Positions 1 to 6,680 are shown, counted from the first letter of the stretch. The stretch is 15,107 bases of DNA from JBDSLU01 sp039916225 (GCA_039916225.1 JBDSLU010000235.1:1-15107); one strand, 5' to 3'. Notes: generated by a model from the sequence alone, not told the origin. Program-made: numbers and translations.

Positions 1-1
1 G

Positions 2-1849
2 ACGCCGGCATCGCTGGGCGTCGGCAAGCGCGCCTACGACGAGAACTGTGCCGCCTGCCACGGGCCCAAGGCCGAGGGCTCGGTGAAGGCGGGCGTCGTC
101 ATCTCGATCATCCAGGAACAGGGCGGCCGGCAGCCGTCGGACCTGACCGATGCCGCCTGGGATCACGGCGCGACCGACGGCGAGATCTACACGTCGATCA
201 AGAAGGGTCTGCCGCCGACGATGATGGCCGGGTGGGAGGGCCGCATCTCGGACACCGACATATGGAGCATCGTCCGCTACATGCGGGCGCTGGCCGCGAG
301 TGCGGCGACGGGTGCCCCCGTCACCGCGGCGCCGACGACCGCCGCCGCCGCCGTGCCCAAGCCGGTGTTGCGACTCGCCGACTACGCCCAGCTGCCGATC
401 ACGGGGGACCTCGCCGGCACGGACACGCGTGGCGAGCTGGCCCGCGTCAATTTTCTGCGCGACGAGCCAGGCGGCCGCCGTTTCTTCGTCAACGACCTGA
501 ACGGGCCGCTCTACATGCTCGACAAGCAGACGAAGGCGTTCACGCCCTATCTCGATTTCAACGGCGCCGAGGGGCGTCCCGGGCTGTTCGCGAAGCTCAC
601 GTTCCAGCGCAACCTCGCGACCGGCCTCATCAACGTCGTCTTCGACCCGGACTACTCGCATAACGGGGTCTTCTACACGATTCACATGGAAGACCCGACC
701 ATCGCGGCGCCCGCCGAGCCCAAGTCTGGCGTCGTGCCCGGACTCGATCTGACCGGCTACACGACGACGCCGGCGGCGGTGACCCCGGTCGAGCCCGGCG
801 CGCCGATCACGCGCGAAGCCGTGATCGTGGAGTGGACCGACCGCAACATCGCCAACGCGACGTTCGAGGGCACGGCGCGCGAGCTGTTCCGGATGCAGCT
901 GGCGTCGCCCATCCATCCGCTGGGCGAGATGACCTTCAATCCGACCGCGCGGCGCGGCGATCCCGAGTGGCGGGTCATGTACGTCGGCGTCGGGGACAGC
1001 GGCAGCGGCGAGCAGCGCGACATCCGCCGCTTCAATCCGCAGCGGCTCGACACCGTCAGCGGCAAGATCCTGCGCATCGTGCCGGACCTGCGGGCGCACG
1101 TCGCCACGAGCACGGTGAGCAGCAACGGTCGCTATCGCATTCCGACCGACAACCCGTTCGTGGCCGTCGAGGGTGCCTGCAAGGAGATCTGGGCGGTCGG
1201 CCTGCGCAATCCGCACCGCCTCACCTGGGACGTCGATGCCGCCCGCCGCACCGCGCGCCTGTTCGCCTTCAACATCGGCCTCACCCAGTGGGAGACGGTG
1301 ATGATCATCGAGAAGGGCGCCAACTACGGCTACCCGCTGCGCGAGGGCATCCAGGCGATGACCCCGCAGGGCATGACGCCAGTCCCGGCCGACGACACGA
1401 TTGCGGTGCGGATCACCGACACGATCACCCGCGGCACGGTGAAGCCGACCTATCCCGTCATCGCCTACCAGCACACCGCCAGCGGAGGCGACGCCGTGGC
1501 CGGCGGCTTCGTCTACCGCGGCCGACGCATTCCGGGGCTGAAAGGCCGACTGGTCTTCGGCGACATCACCACCGGTCGCATCTGGTACGCGGAGATGGCC
1601 GACGTCCGCAAGGCCCATGATGGCGACCCGACCACGGTCGCCCCGATGCACGAGTTCGACGCCGGTGTCCGCCGCCTGGTCGAACAGACCTACCGTGCCC
1701 GCGGCGGCAAGGGCGACACGCTCCCCGGCACGGCGGCTGTCGCGGGTCGCGGCCGCGTCGATCTCCGATTCGCCGAGGACGCAGCCGGCGAACTGTACGT
1801 GCTGACCAAGAGCGACGGCATGATCCGCCAGGTCGTCGCCGTCAACTAG
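2..1849 (+). CDS. Cytochrome c / PQQ-dependent sugar dehydrogenase fusion, 5' end missing
   Basis: The reading frame is open from base 2 and runs off the left edge, so the true start and probable signal peptide lie outside. The visible part opens with a c-type heme site, CAACH (fragment residues 16-20), and a candidate distal Met at 74 or 75 in LPPTMMAGW followed by SDTDIW, the usual end of a small cytochrome c domain. An Ala/Pro-rich linker (about 95-118) leads into a glucose/sorbosone dehydrogenase-type six-bladed propeller, recognised by FDPDYSHNGVFY, GDSGSGEQRD, EIWAVGLRNPHRLTWD, GANYGYPLREG and GRLVFGDITTGRIWY. Such enzymes oxidise aldoses or other alcohols in the periplasm with PQQ and pass electrons to cytochrome c; here donor and acceptor are one chain. 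Substrate cannot be told. The GTG at 83 falls after the heme motif and is not the start. No gene follows on this strand before the tRNA, so it may end an operon. Confidence 0.88.
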   Translation, partial: TPASLGVGKRAYDENCAACHGPKAEGSVKAGVVISIIQEQGGRQPSDLTDAAWDHGATDGEIYTSIKKGLPPTMMAGWEGRISDTDIWSIVRYMRALAASAATGAPVTAAPTTAAAAVPKPVLRLADYAQLPITGDLAGTDTRGELARVNFLRDEPGGRRFFVNDLNGPLYMLDKQTKAFTPYLDFNGAEGRPGLFAKLTFQRNLATGLINVVFDPDYSHNGVFYTIHMEDPTIAAPAEPKSGVVPGLDLTGYTTTPAAVTPVEPGAPITREAVIVEWTDRNIANATFEGTARELFRMQLASPIHPLGEMTFNPTARRGDPEWRVMYVGVGDSGSGEQRDIRRFNPQRLDTVSGKILRIVPDLRAHVATSTVSSNGRYRIPTDNPFVAVEGACKEIWAVGLRNPHRLTWDVDAARRTARLFAFNIGLTQWETVMIIEKGANYGYPLREGIQAMTPQGMTPVPADDTIAVRITDTITRGTVKPTYPVIAYQHTASGGDAVAGGFVYRGRRIPGLKGRLVFGDITTGRIWYAEMADVRKAHDGDPTTVAPMHEFDAGVRRLVEQTYRARGGKGDTLPGTAAVAGRGRVDLRFAEDAAGELYVLTKSDGMIRQVVAVN

Positions 1850-1920
1850 CGCGCCCGGCGGCGGGCAGGAGCGGGGGCGTCCCGGAAAGAATTTTCGCGC
1901 GTCCGTTCCGCCCGCAAGTG

Positions 1921-1926
1921 TAAGAT
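1921..1926 (+). promoter_or_regulatory. Possible -10 element for tRNA-Ser
   Basis: TAAGAT, preceded by TG one base upstream, lies 10 bp before the mature tRNA 5' end, in the AT-richest part of the 86-bp gap after the sugar dehydrogenase. No convincing -35 box is visible at 16-18 bp, so this is a weak call by position. Confidence 0.25.
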
Positions 1927-1935
1927 TCTAAAGTC

Positions 1936-2025
1936 GGAGAGATGGCCGAGTGGTTTAAGGCGCTCGCTTGGAAAGCGTGTGTACGGGAAACCGTACCGCG
2001 GGTTCGAATCCCGCTCTCTCCGCCA
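1936..2025 (+). tRNA. tRNA-Ser (anticodon GGA), CCA encoded
   Basis: Class II serine tRNA of 90 nt including the encoded CCA (2023-2025). The acceptor stem pairs GGAGAGA (1936-1942) with TCTCTCC (2015-2021), with G as discriminator. The anticodon GGA is at 1970-1972 in loop TTGGAAA and reads UCC and UCU. The long variable arm pairs TACGG with CCGTA around a GAAA loop, as expected for serine, and the T arm is GCGGG-TTCGAAT-CCCGC. One oddity: the anticodon stem CTCGC/GCGTG has a U-U mismatch at 28-42. The 3' tail from 2005 is repeated at 2115. Confidence 0.96.
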
Positions 2026-2048
2026 GATTACGCTCGCCGCAGGCGAGC
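2005..2048 (+). repeat. Direct repeat copy 1: tRNA-Ser 3' tail plus hairpin
   Basis: This 44-bp segment covers the T-loop/acceptor 3' part of the tRNA, CCA and the downstream hairpin. It recurs at 2115-2158, offset exactly 110 bp, with the first 25 bp identical and three mismatches overall (2030/2140, 2042/2152, 2046/2156). Copy 1 lies in the intact tRNA and keeps the perfect hairpin, so it is probably the original. Confidence 0.92.
2032..2048 (+). terminator. Hairpin just downstream of tRNA-Ser
   Basis: GCTCGCC-GCA-GGCGAGC forms a perfect 7-bp stem with a 3-nt loop, six bases after the tRNA CCA. Its position fits a 3' processing or termination signal for the tRNA transcript, but only two T residues follow (TTCATC), so it is not a canonical intrinsic terminator. 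Confidence 0.45.
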
Positions 2049-2080
2049 TTCATCGGGCGGCTCGAGCGGGCGTTCCTGTC

Positions 2081-2110
2081 GCCACGCCTCCGCCTTCGGC
2101 TCGGCGTGGT
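2081..2110. repeat. Imperfect palindrome between the two tRNA-tail repeats
   Basis: GCCACGCC (2081-2088) pairs with GGCGTGGT (2103-2110; one G-U pair), and the interior contains GCC-TTC-GGC (2092-2100), giving a compact hairpin. With the hairpin at 2032-2048 it makes the 110-bp interval resemble a REP-type palindromic element. Whether it is dispersed in the genome cannot be seen here. Confidence 0.6.
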
Positions 2111-2114
2111 CGAC

Positions 2115-2158
2115 CGAATCCCGCTCTCTCCGCCAGATTGCGCTCGCCGCAAGCGGGC
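2115..2158 (+). repeat. Direct repeat copy 2: displaced tRNA-Ser 3' tail (att-like)
   Basis: Second copy of the 44-bp repeat, with no tRNA 5' part in front of it. Two of its three differences weaken the hairpin arm (GCTCGCC facing AGCGGGC: one wobble, one mismatch), showing divergence without selection. It abuts the 3' end of the broken ABC ATPase gene. A displaced tRNA 3' end is the footprint expected of an attachment site left by a tRNA-targeting element; a simple local tandem duplication is the alternative. No integrase gene is present here. Confidence 0.85.
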
Positions 2159-2721
2159 GACGACGTCGCGAGGCGACCCGGACTCGACGATCGCACCACC
2201 CTCCAGCAGGATGGCCCGGTCGCACAACGGCTCGACCGCAGCACCTCGTCGACGAGCAGGATGTCCGGCTCGAGGTGGGCGGCGACGGCAAACCCGAGCC
2301 GGACGTACATGCCCGACGAGTACCACTTCACCGGCGTGTCGATGAAGCGCTCGACGCCGGCGAAGGCGACGATCCGATCGAGCTTGCCGGCGATCTCGCG
2401 CCGGCGCATGCCGAGAATGGCGCCGCTCAGGAACACGTTTTCGCGCCCGGTCAGCTCGGGATGGAATCCCGAGCCCACCTCGATCAGCGCGGCCAGGCGG
2501 CCCTCGATGGTGATCCGGCCGCGCGTCGGCGCGGTGATGCCGGCCAGCAGCTTGAACAGCGTGCTCTTGCCGGCGCCGTTGCGGCCGATGACGCCGAGCG
2601 AGGCGCCGCGCGGCACCTCCAGGTCGATATGGGACAGCGCCCAGAACGCGTCGGCTCCGCGTCCGGTGCCGAGCCGATACTGCTTCCAGACGTCGTCGAT
2701 CCGGACGTCGATGACGCTCAT
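2159..2721 (-). pseudogene. Polysaccharide ABC exporter ATPase (Wzt/TagH type), internally deleted and frameshifted
   Basis: The reading frame starts at ATG 2721 and gives an ATPase of the O-antigen/teichoic-acid exporter type: Walker A GRNGAGKST (46-54), the family feature TGRENVFLSG (91-100), signature YSSGMYVRL (134-142) and Walker B DILLVDE (153-159). Directly after DEV (codon ending 2242) the frame changes. In another frame the sequence continues AAVEPLCDRAILLEGG...SPRDVVARL, which is the segment that normally follows the H-loop. Roughly 30-40 residues, including the D-loop and the switch His, are therefore missing, and the deletion is not a multiple of three. The junction (about 2239-2242) lies in GCTG, which could be a microhomology. 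The 3' end runs into the displaced tRNA-tail repeat. A functional ATPase is not possible from this frame. Confidence 0.82.
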
Positions 2722-2777
2722 ACGACGTCGGCGACCGTTCGCTCGGTGAGCTTGAAGTAGACGTAGGCGGTGGTAGT
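2718..2777 (-). pseudogene. C-terminal remnant of an ABC-2 polysaccharide export permease
   Basis: On the minus strand, immediately before the ATPase, a frame ends AYVYFKLTERTVADVV and stops with a TGA that overlaps the ATPase ATG in the form ATGA (2721-2718). The ending (aromatic run, charged turn, then ADVV) is like the cytoplasmic tail of Wzm-type permeases, and ATGA coupling of permease and ATPase is usual for these exporters. Further upstream the frame loses any membrane-protein character (Arg/Pro-rich), so all but about 20 residues of the permease are gone. The short length limits certainty. Confidence 0.5.
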
Positions 2778-2800
2778 CCGCCCCGGTCCAGGCCGCCTCA

Positions 2801-2818
2801 GCAACGCCAGCGCGTTGC
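2801..2818. repeat. Inverted repeat upstream of the methyltransferase gene
   Basis: GCAACGC-CAGC-GCGTTGC is a perfect 7-bp inverted repeat with a 4-nt loop. It lies beyond the point where the permease remnant stops resembling a permease. No T-tract follows on either strand; function unknown. Confidence 0.5.
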
Positions 2819-2839
2819 CGACGCTCGTGGGCGCACCCT

Positions 2840-2854
2840 GATCCGCTGCGGATC
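2840..2854. repeat. 15-bp palindrome upstream of the methyltransferase gene
   Basis: GATCCGC-T-GCGGATC is a perfect palindrome around one central base, 46 bp before the methyltransferase start and 31 bp before its putative -10. It could be an operator; nothing else supports a role. Confidence 0.4.
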
Positions 2855-2885
2855 TTCCCGTCTACCCAGGGCGGCCCCGCGCCGG

Positions 2886-2891
2886 TAGTCT
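2886..2891 (+). promoter_or_regulatory. Putative -10 (TAGTCT) for the methyltransferase gene
   Basis: TAGTCT lies 9 nt before ATG 2901, and no Shine-Dalgarno sequence is present between them. The spacing would put the transcription start at or next to the ATG. The same arrangement precedes three other genes in this window, the main reason for the call. No -35 box is evident. Confidence 0.35.
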
Positions 2892-2900
2892 GTTGGCGTC

Positions 2901-3446
2901 ATGCGCGTGCTTTCGCCGCAATTGGCGGTCCTCGTCGCGCTTCTCGTCTGTGTCGCCGCGCCCGCGTCGGCCCAGACCCCGGCTCCGCGCCGCACGCCGG
3001 ACGTCATGTTCGTGCCGACGCCGCCGGAAGTGGTCGAGGCCATGTTGCGGCTGGCCGGCGTCACCGCGGCCGATGTGGTCTACGACCTCGGCTCGGGAGA
3101 CGGCCGGATCCCGATCGCGGCGGCGCAGACATTCGGCGCGACGGGCGTCGGTGTCGAACTCGACCCGAACCTGATCGCGGAAGCCACCGAGCGTGCGGCC
3201 AGGACCGGGGTGAGTGACAAGGTCACATTCCGCGCCGAGGATCTGTTCGAGACCGATCTGCGCCCAGCCACGGTCATCACGCTGTATCTGCTGCGCGAGA
3301 TGAACCTGAAGCTGATGCCGCGGCTGCAGCAGCTGAAGCCGGGGACGCGGATCGTGGCGCACAGCTTCGGCATGGGAACCGAGTGGACGCCGGACAAGGT
3401 GGAGAAGATCAGCGGGAAATCGATCTTTCTCTGGGTGGTGAAGTAG
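2901..3446 (+). CDS. Class I SAM-dependent methyltransferase with signal peptide
   Basis: 181 residues. Residues 1-24 form a Sec signal peptide (MRVLSPQ, hydrophobic core LAVLVALLVCVAA, cleavage at ASA|Q). The mature part has the features of a Rossmann methyltransferase: a conserved entry segment FVPTPPEVVEAML (37-49), motif I DLGSGDGR (62-69), the acidic end of strand 2 at GVELD (84-88), AEDLF, and a TLYLL strand 4. It resembles a bacterial family related to the FAM173/ATPSC-KMT lysine methyltransferases; the substrate is unknown. The odd point is export, because S-adenosylmethionine is not expected in the periplasm. An internal ATG at 3006 would give a signal-less cytoplasmic form beginning MFVPTPPEVV, but it would discard an excellent signal peptide. 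The gene stands alone between the exporter scar and the convergent kinase, whose stop is 30 bp away. Confidence 0.85.
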   Translation: MRVLSPQLAVLVALLVCVAAPASAQTPAPRRTPDVMFVPTPPEVVEAMLRLAGVTAADVVYDLGSGDGRIPIAAAQTFGATGVGVELDPNLIAEATERAARTGVSDKVTFRAEDLFETDLRPATVITLYLLREMNLKLMPRLQQLKPGTRIVAHSFGMGTEWTPDKVEKISGKSIFLWVVK

Positions 3447-3458
3447 GCGGCGGACGTC

Positions 3459-3486
3459 GCCGCTAGCGCGCCGCCGCTAGCGCGCC
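3459..3486. repeat. 14-bp perfect tandem duplication at convergent gene ends
   Basis: GCCGCTAGCGCGCC is present twice back to back (3459-3472, 3473-3486). The second copy contains the kinase stop codon (3477-3479), so the first repeats the end of the kinase gene in the short gap to the methyltransferase. It looks like a replication-slippage product; no terminator hairpin with a T-tract is seen. Confidence 0.8.
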
Positions 3487-6476
3487 GCGGTCAGCGCGCC
3501 GGGGACGCGGGCGCCGGACAAGCCGAGCACGACGATCGGCGCCCGCAGCTCGGGGCCGGCGTCGGGCGTCGAGGCCTCCAGCACCAGGAACCGTCCGTTG
3601 GCGGCATCGATGTCGAAGCGCCCGTTCGGAACCGTGATCATGGCGCGCCGCATCACGGCGGCGGCGACGTCGCCCGGCCACACCGACTCGGGTGGCCCGA
3701 CAGTCAGCTGCCCGCCCTGCTCGCGCGTGCGGATCACCCGCAGCACGCTCTCGCCCGTCTGCCAGTAGTAGAGGTCGCCGGCGGCGCCCCACGCCGGCAG
3801 GCGCGCCCCGCCGTTCGAGGCGCGGACCTTGTGCGCGCCGTCCGGCCACGAGCGGACGTAGACCTGCACCACGCCGTCGAGCTCGTCCGATTCGTAGGCC
3901 ACCCAGCGCCCGTCCGGCGAGATGGCGGCGTTCGATTCGTGGAACGGCGACGCGGCGAAGGGCTTCTTGGCTCCCACCGGTCGCTGGGCGGCGTCGACTT
4001 CCAGGCTGTGCAGATCCCAGCCCGTCGTGGCGCCGACTTCCTGGAACAGGAGATGCCGGCCGTCCGGGGTCCACACGTTCGGGTAGACGCGGTTGGCGCT
4101 CTCGAACAGCACGGCGGGTTCACCCGTGCCCTCGGCCGGCAGGGTCAAGAGCCGCCACGTGCCGGCTTTCTGGGCGCCGACGGTGATGCCTCGGCCGTCC
4201 GGCGTCCAGGTCGGGCGATACGGCGAGAGACCGAACGAGAGCTGCGACAGGGTGGCGTTGGCGTCGATGGACCAGAGGTCGGACTCGGTCGAGGTGCCGA
4301 CCGCGACCGCGATGCGTCGTCCGTCCGGACTGCGCTTCAGATCGCGGAAGCGCCGCGCCGTGTCGACGGCTCGCTCGAGGCGTCCGTGCCGATCGACCCA
4401 GGCGAGGTAGTACTCGTGCGAGATCGCCTCGCCGGGGCCGTAGACCAGCACGCCCGATGCCGACACCGCGAGGTGACTGCCGCCGTTGCGCCAGTCGTAG
4501 CGGACCGCGTCCAGAATCACGTCCGGCGTGCCGCGCACGGCGAGCCGGCCGCGATCGAAGTCGACCGCATACAAGCGCCCGCTGCGGACGAAGAGCAGGC
4601 GATCGTCGGCCAGGTAGCGGGCGAAGCCGGCGCCGGCGAGGACGACGCGCCGCTCCCCGGTCTCCAGCGACACGGCCTCGATGCGTCCTTCGTCGAAGGT
4701 GGCGTCCTCGAAGCCGACCGTGAAGACCACCCACGGCGTGCCGGGGATGGCATCGGGCCATCGATGCGAGTACTCGCCGCGGGCCTTGTCGAGCGTGGTG
4801 AGGGCGACCGGCTCGCCGCCCCGATCCGGCACGCGCAGCAGCCCGGCCGTCTGGGTGGCGGCCACGACGATCGAGCCGTCGGCCGCCCACGTCGCGCCGC
4901 GCGGGTTACCGCCAATGTCGGCCAGTTCCAGCGCCGGGCCGCCACCGACCGCGACTTTGGCCAGTTTGCGATCGGTGAAGAAGGCCACCCACTGACCGTC
5001 CACCGAGAAGAATGGCTGCCAGCCACCGTCCGTGCCGGCGAGCCGGCGCAGCGTCGGATCCTTGAGCTCGCGCAGGTAGAGACGTCGCGTGCCGCCCTCG
5101 GTGGCCTCGATGGCGAGCAGGCGGCCGGAGGGCGCGATCGCGAACGGCGACGAGAACCCGCCGGCCAGCGTCAGCGGCGACGGCAGCTCCAGGCTCAGGC
5201 GAACCGGTGGCCCACCATCGGACGCTCTCGGCCGCAGCACGAAGAACGAGGCGATCGCGGCGGCCACCGCGGTGGCCGCGATCGCCCAGGCGAGCCACGG
5301 CCTCTTCGTGGAGCTGGCCGCCCGGCCGGGATCGCGCTCGGCTTCCTGCTGCAGATCGACCAGTTCGATGCGCGCATCGCCGATGTGCTGGAGCCGGGCG
5401 CGCGGATCGCGTCGCAGGCACCGCCGGATCAGCCGAGTAATGGCGGCGGGCGCGTCGGCCGGCAGCGACGTCCAGTCCGGCTCGTCGCGGAGGACAGCAG
5501 CCGCGACCTCCGACACCGATCGGCCGGCGAAGGCGGGCCGGGCGGTCAGCATCTCGAACAGCACGCAGCCGAAGGCCCAGACGTCGGTCCGCGAGTCGAC
5601 GTCCTCGCCCTTGACCTGCTCCGGGCTCATGTAGCGGGCGGTGCCGACGACGACGCCGATGGCGGTGATCGGCTCGATCGAATCCTCGACGGCGGAGTGG
5701 ACGGCGGAGGTCTTGGCCAGGCCGAAGTCGACCAGCTTCACCTGACGGGCCGGCGTCAGCATGACGTTCGACGGCTTGAGGTCGCGGTGGGTCACCCCCT
5801 TGCCGTGCGCCTCTTCGAGGCCGGCGATGATCTGGACGGCGATGGCCACCGCTTCGTCGACCGGCAGCCGTCCGCGCGCCAGGCGGTGGGCCAGCGTCTC
5901 GCCGTCGACCCGCTCGAGGACGAGGAAGGGCGAGCCGTTCAGCCGTTCGAAGCCGTAGATGGTCGCGATGTTGGGGTGGCTGAGCGTGGCGAGCACGCGG
6001 GCCTCACGCTCGAAGCGGCGCAGGCTCCGCGAGTCGCCGCGAAACGCGTCACTCAGGCCCTTGATGGCGACTTCGCGGCCCAGCGTGGCGTCGAGGGCCC
6101 GATAGACGCGGCCCATGCCGCCGGCGCCGAGCAGATCGAGGATGTGATAGCGGCCGACGTGCTGACCCAGCACGAGCGGAGCGTCGCCGGATCCTTCCGG
6201 CGCGGACCCGTGATCGACGGCGCCGCCGCCGCTCGAATACGGCAACCCCGATGCCGGCAGGAACGAGGTCTCGGCCGCCGAGTGCGGATGGATGGGGTCG
6301 CTCTTCGCCCGCCGCAGCATGTCCTGCAGCTGCACCCGGAGCAGGGGGTTCCCCGACGAGCTCTCGTCGAGCCAGCGATCGCGTTCGTCCGGCGGCAGCT
6401 CGAGGACCGCGCTCAACAAGGTGTTGAGACGCTCGGGGTCCGACCGAGGTCTGTCGCCGCGTTTTCCGTCGCTCAT
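3477..6476 (-). CDS. Membrane Ser/Thr protein kinase with extracytoplasmic TolB/WD40-like propeller
   Basis: 999 residues. An N-terminal helical segment (about 15-56, LNTLLSAVLELPPDERDRWLDE) is typical of acidobacterial PknB-type kinases. The kinase domain spans about 110-375: glycine loop GAGGMGRV (117-124), ATP Lys139 in VAIK, catalytic loop HRDLKPSN (230-237, Asp232), DFG (250-252), GTARYMSPEQ (278-287) and DVWAFGCVLFEML. All key residues are present, so it should be active. A single membrane span (about 393-414, WLAWAIAATAVAAAIASFFVL) is followed by roughly 580 residues of beta-propeller repeats with SPDGR/TPDGR motifs at 716, 758, 803 and 853. This suggests sensing outside the membrane and phosphorylation inside. 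The partner and signal are not apparent, because both neighbours are unrelated. The start at 6476 fits the usual family N-terminus; no Shine-Dalgarno sequence precedes it. Confidence 0.93.
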   Translation of the reverse strand: MSDGKRGDRPRSDPERLNTLLSAVLELPPDERDRWLDESSSGNPLLRVQLQDMLRRAKSDPIHPHSAAETSFLPASGLPYSSGGGAVDHGSAPEGSGDAPLVLGQHVGRYHILDLLGAGGMGRVYRALDATLGREVAIKGLSDAFRGDSRSLRRFEREARVLATLSHPNIATIYGFERLNGSPFLVLERVDGETLAHRLARGRLPVDEAVAIAVQIIAGLEEAHGKGVTHRDLKPSNVMLTPARQVKLVDFGLAKTSAVHSAVEDSIEPITAIGVVVGTARYMSPEQVKGEDVDSRTDVWAFGCVLFEMLTARPAFAGRSVSEVAAAVLRDEPDWTSLPADAPAAITRLIRRCLRRDPRARLQHIGDARIELVDLQQEAERDPGRAASSTKRPWLAWAIAATAVAAAIASFFVLRPRASDGGPPVRLSLELPSPLTLAGGFSSPFAIAPSGRLLAIEATEGGTRRLYLRELKDPTLRRLAGTDGGWQPFFSVDGQWVAFFTDRKLAKVAVGGGPALELADIGGNPRGATWAADGSIVVAATQTAGLLRVPDRGGEPVALTTLDKARGEYSHRWPDAIPGTPWVVFTVGFEDATFDEGRIEAVSLETGERRVVLAGAGFARYLADDRLLFVRSGRLYAVDFDRGRLAVRGTPDVILDAVRYDWRNGGSHLAVSASGVLVYGPGEAISHEYYLAWVDRHGRLERAVDTARRFRDLKRSPDGRRIAVAVGTSTESDLWSIDANATLSQLSFGLSPYRPTWTPDGRGITVGAQKAGTWRLLTLPAEGTGEPAVLFESANRVYPNVWTPDGRHLLFQEVGATTGWDLHSLEVDAAQRPVGAKKPFAASPFHESNAAISPDGRWVAYESDELDGVVQVYVRSWPDGAHKVRASNGGARLPAWGAAGDLYYWQTGESVLRVIRTREQGGQLTVGPPESVWPGDVAAAVMRRAMITVPNGRFDIDAANGRFLVLEASTPDAGPELRAPIVVLGLSGARVPGALTAAR

Positions 6477-6535
6477 CGCGAGGCCCGGTCAGCCGGGTGC
6501 GAGGCGCCCAACAGCCGCATGCCCAATCCGCTCGT

Positions 6536-6541
6536 ATATTA
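6536..6541 (-). promoter_or_regulatory. Possible -10 (TAATAT) for the kinase gene
   Basis: TAATAT on the minus strand, in the only AT-rich spot of the 204-bp divergent gap, would give a 5' leader of roughly 50 nt. A -35 match is not convincing. On the plus strand the same spot reads TATATT, but that is 140 bp from the DinB start. Confidence 0.3.
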
Positions 6542-6612
6542 CGGCAGCGGGCCGGATTATCGGCCGTCGCCCGGTCCTGTCCGCCAATACGCCGGACGCC
6601 AGCGGGGCCGCC

Positions 6613-6629
6613 CCGGCGTCGGACGCCGG
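6613..6629. repeat. Inverted repeat in the kinase/DinB divergent gap
   Basis: CCGGCGT-CGG-ACGCCGG, a perfect 7-bp inverted repeat with a 3-nt centre, 40 bp upstream of the putative DinB -10. It could be an operator for either divergent gene, or chance in GC-rich DNA. The rest of the gap shows no gene. Confidence 0.4.
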
Positions 6630-6668
6630 CGAAGTCGCGTCGATCTGTGCTTCCGCACGCAGACACGT

Positions 6669-6674
6669 TAGCGT
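6669..6674 (+). promoter_or_regulatory. Putative -10 (TAGCGT) for the DinB-family gene
   Basis: TAGCGT lies exactly 6 nt before ATG 6681, with no Shine-Dalgarno sequence, matching the near-start TAnnnT arrangement seen upstream of 2901, 7347 and 11255. It suggests a leaderless transcript. Confidence 0.33.
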
Positions 6675-6680
6675 TACGAC

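Noticed and set aside
1942..2760. Open frame starting inside the tRNA (MAEWFKALAWK...)
   Set aside because: It reads through the tRNA and the antisense of the ATPase pseudogene; this opening is the usual artefact of translating a serine tRNA.
3831..6671. 946-codon open frame antisense to the kinase
   Set aside because: Its product is low-complexity Arg/Gly/Ala-rich with no domain, while the opposite strand encodes a complete kinase; high GC at third positions leaves long antisense frames open.
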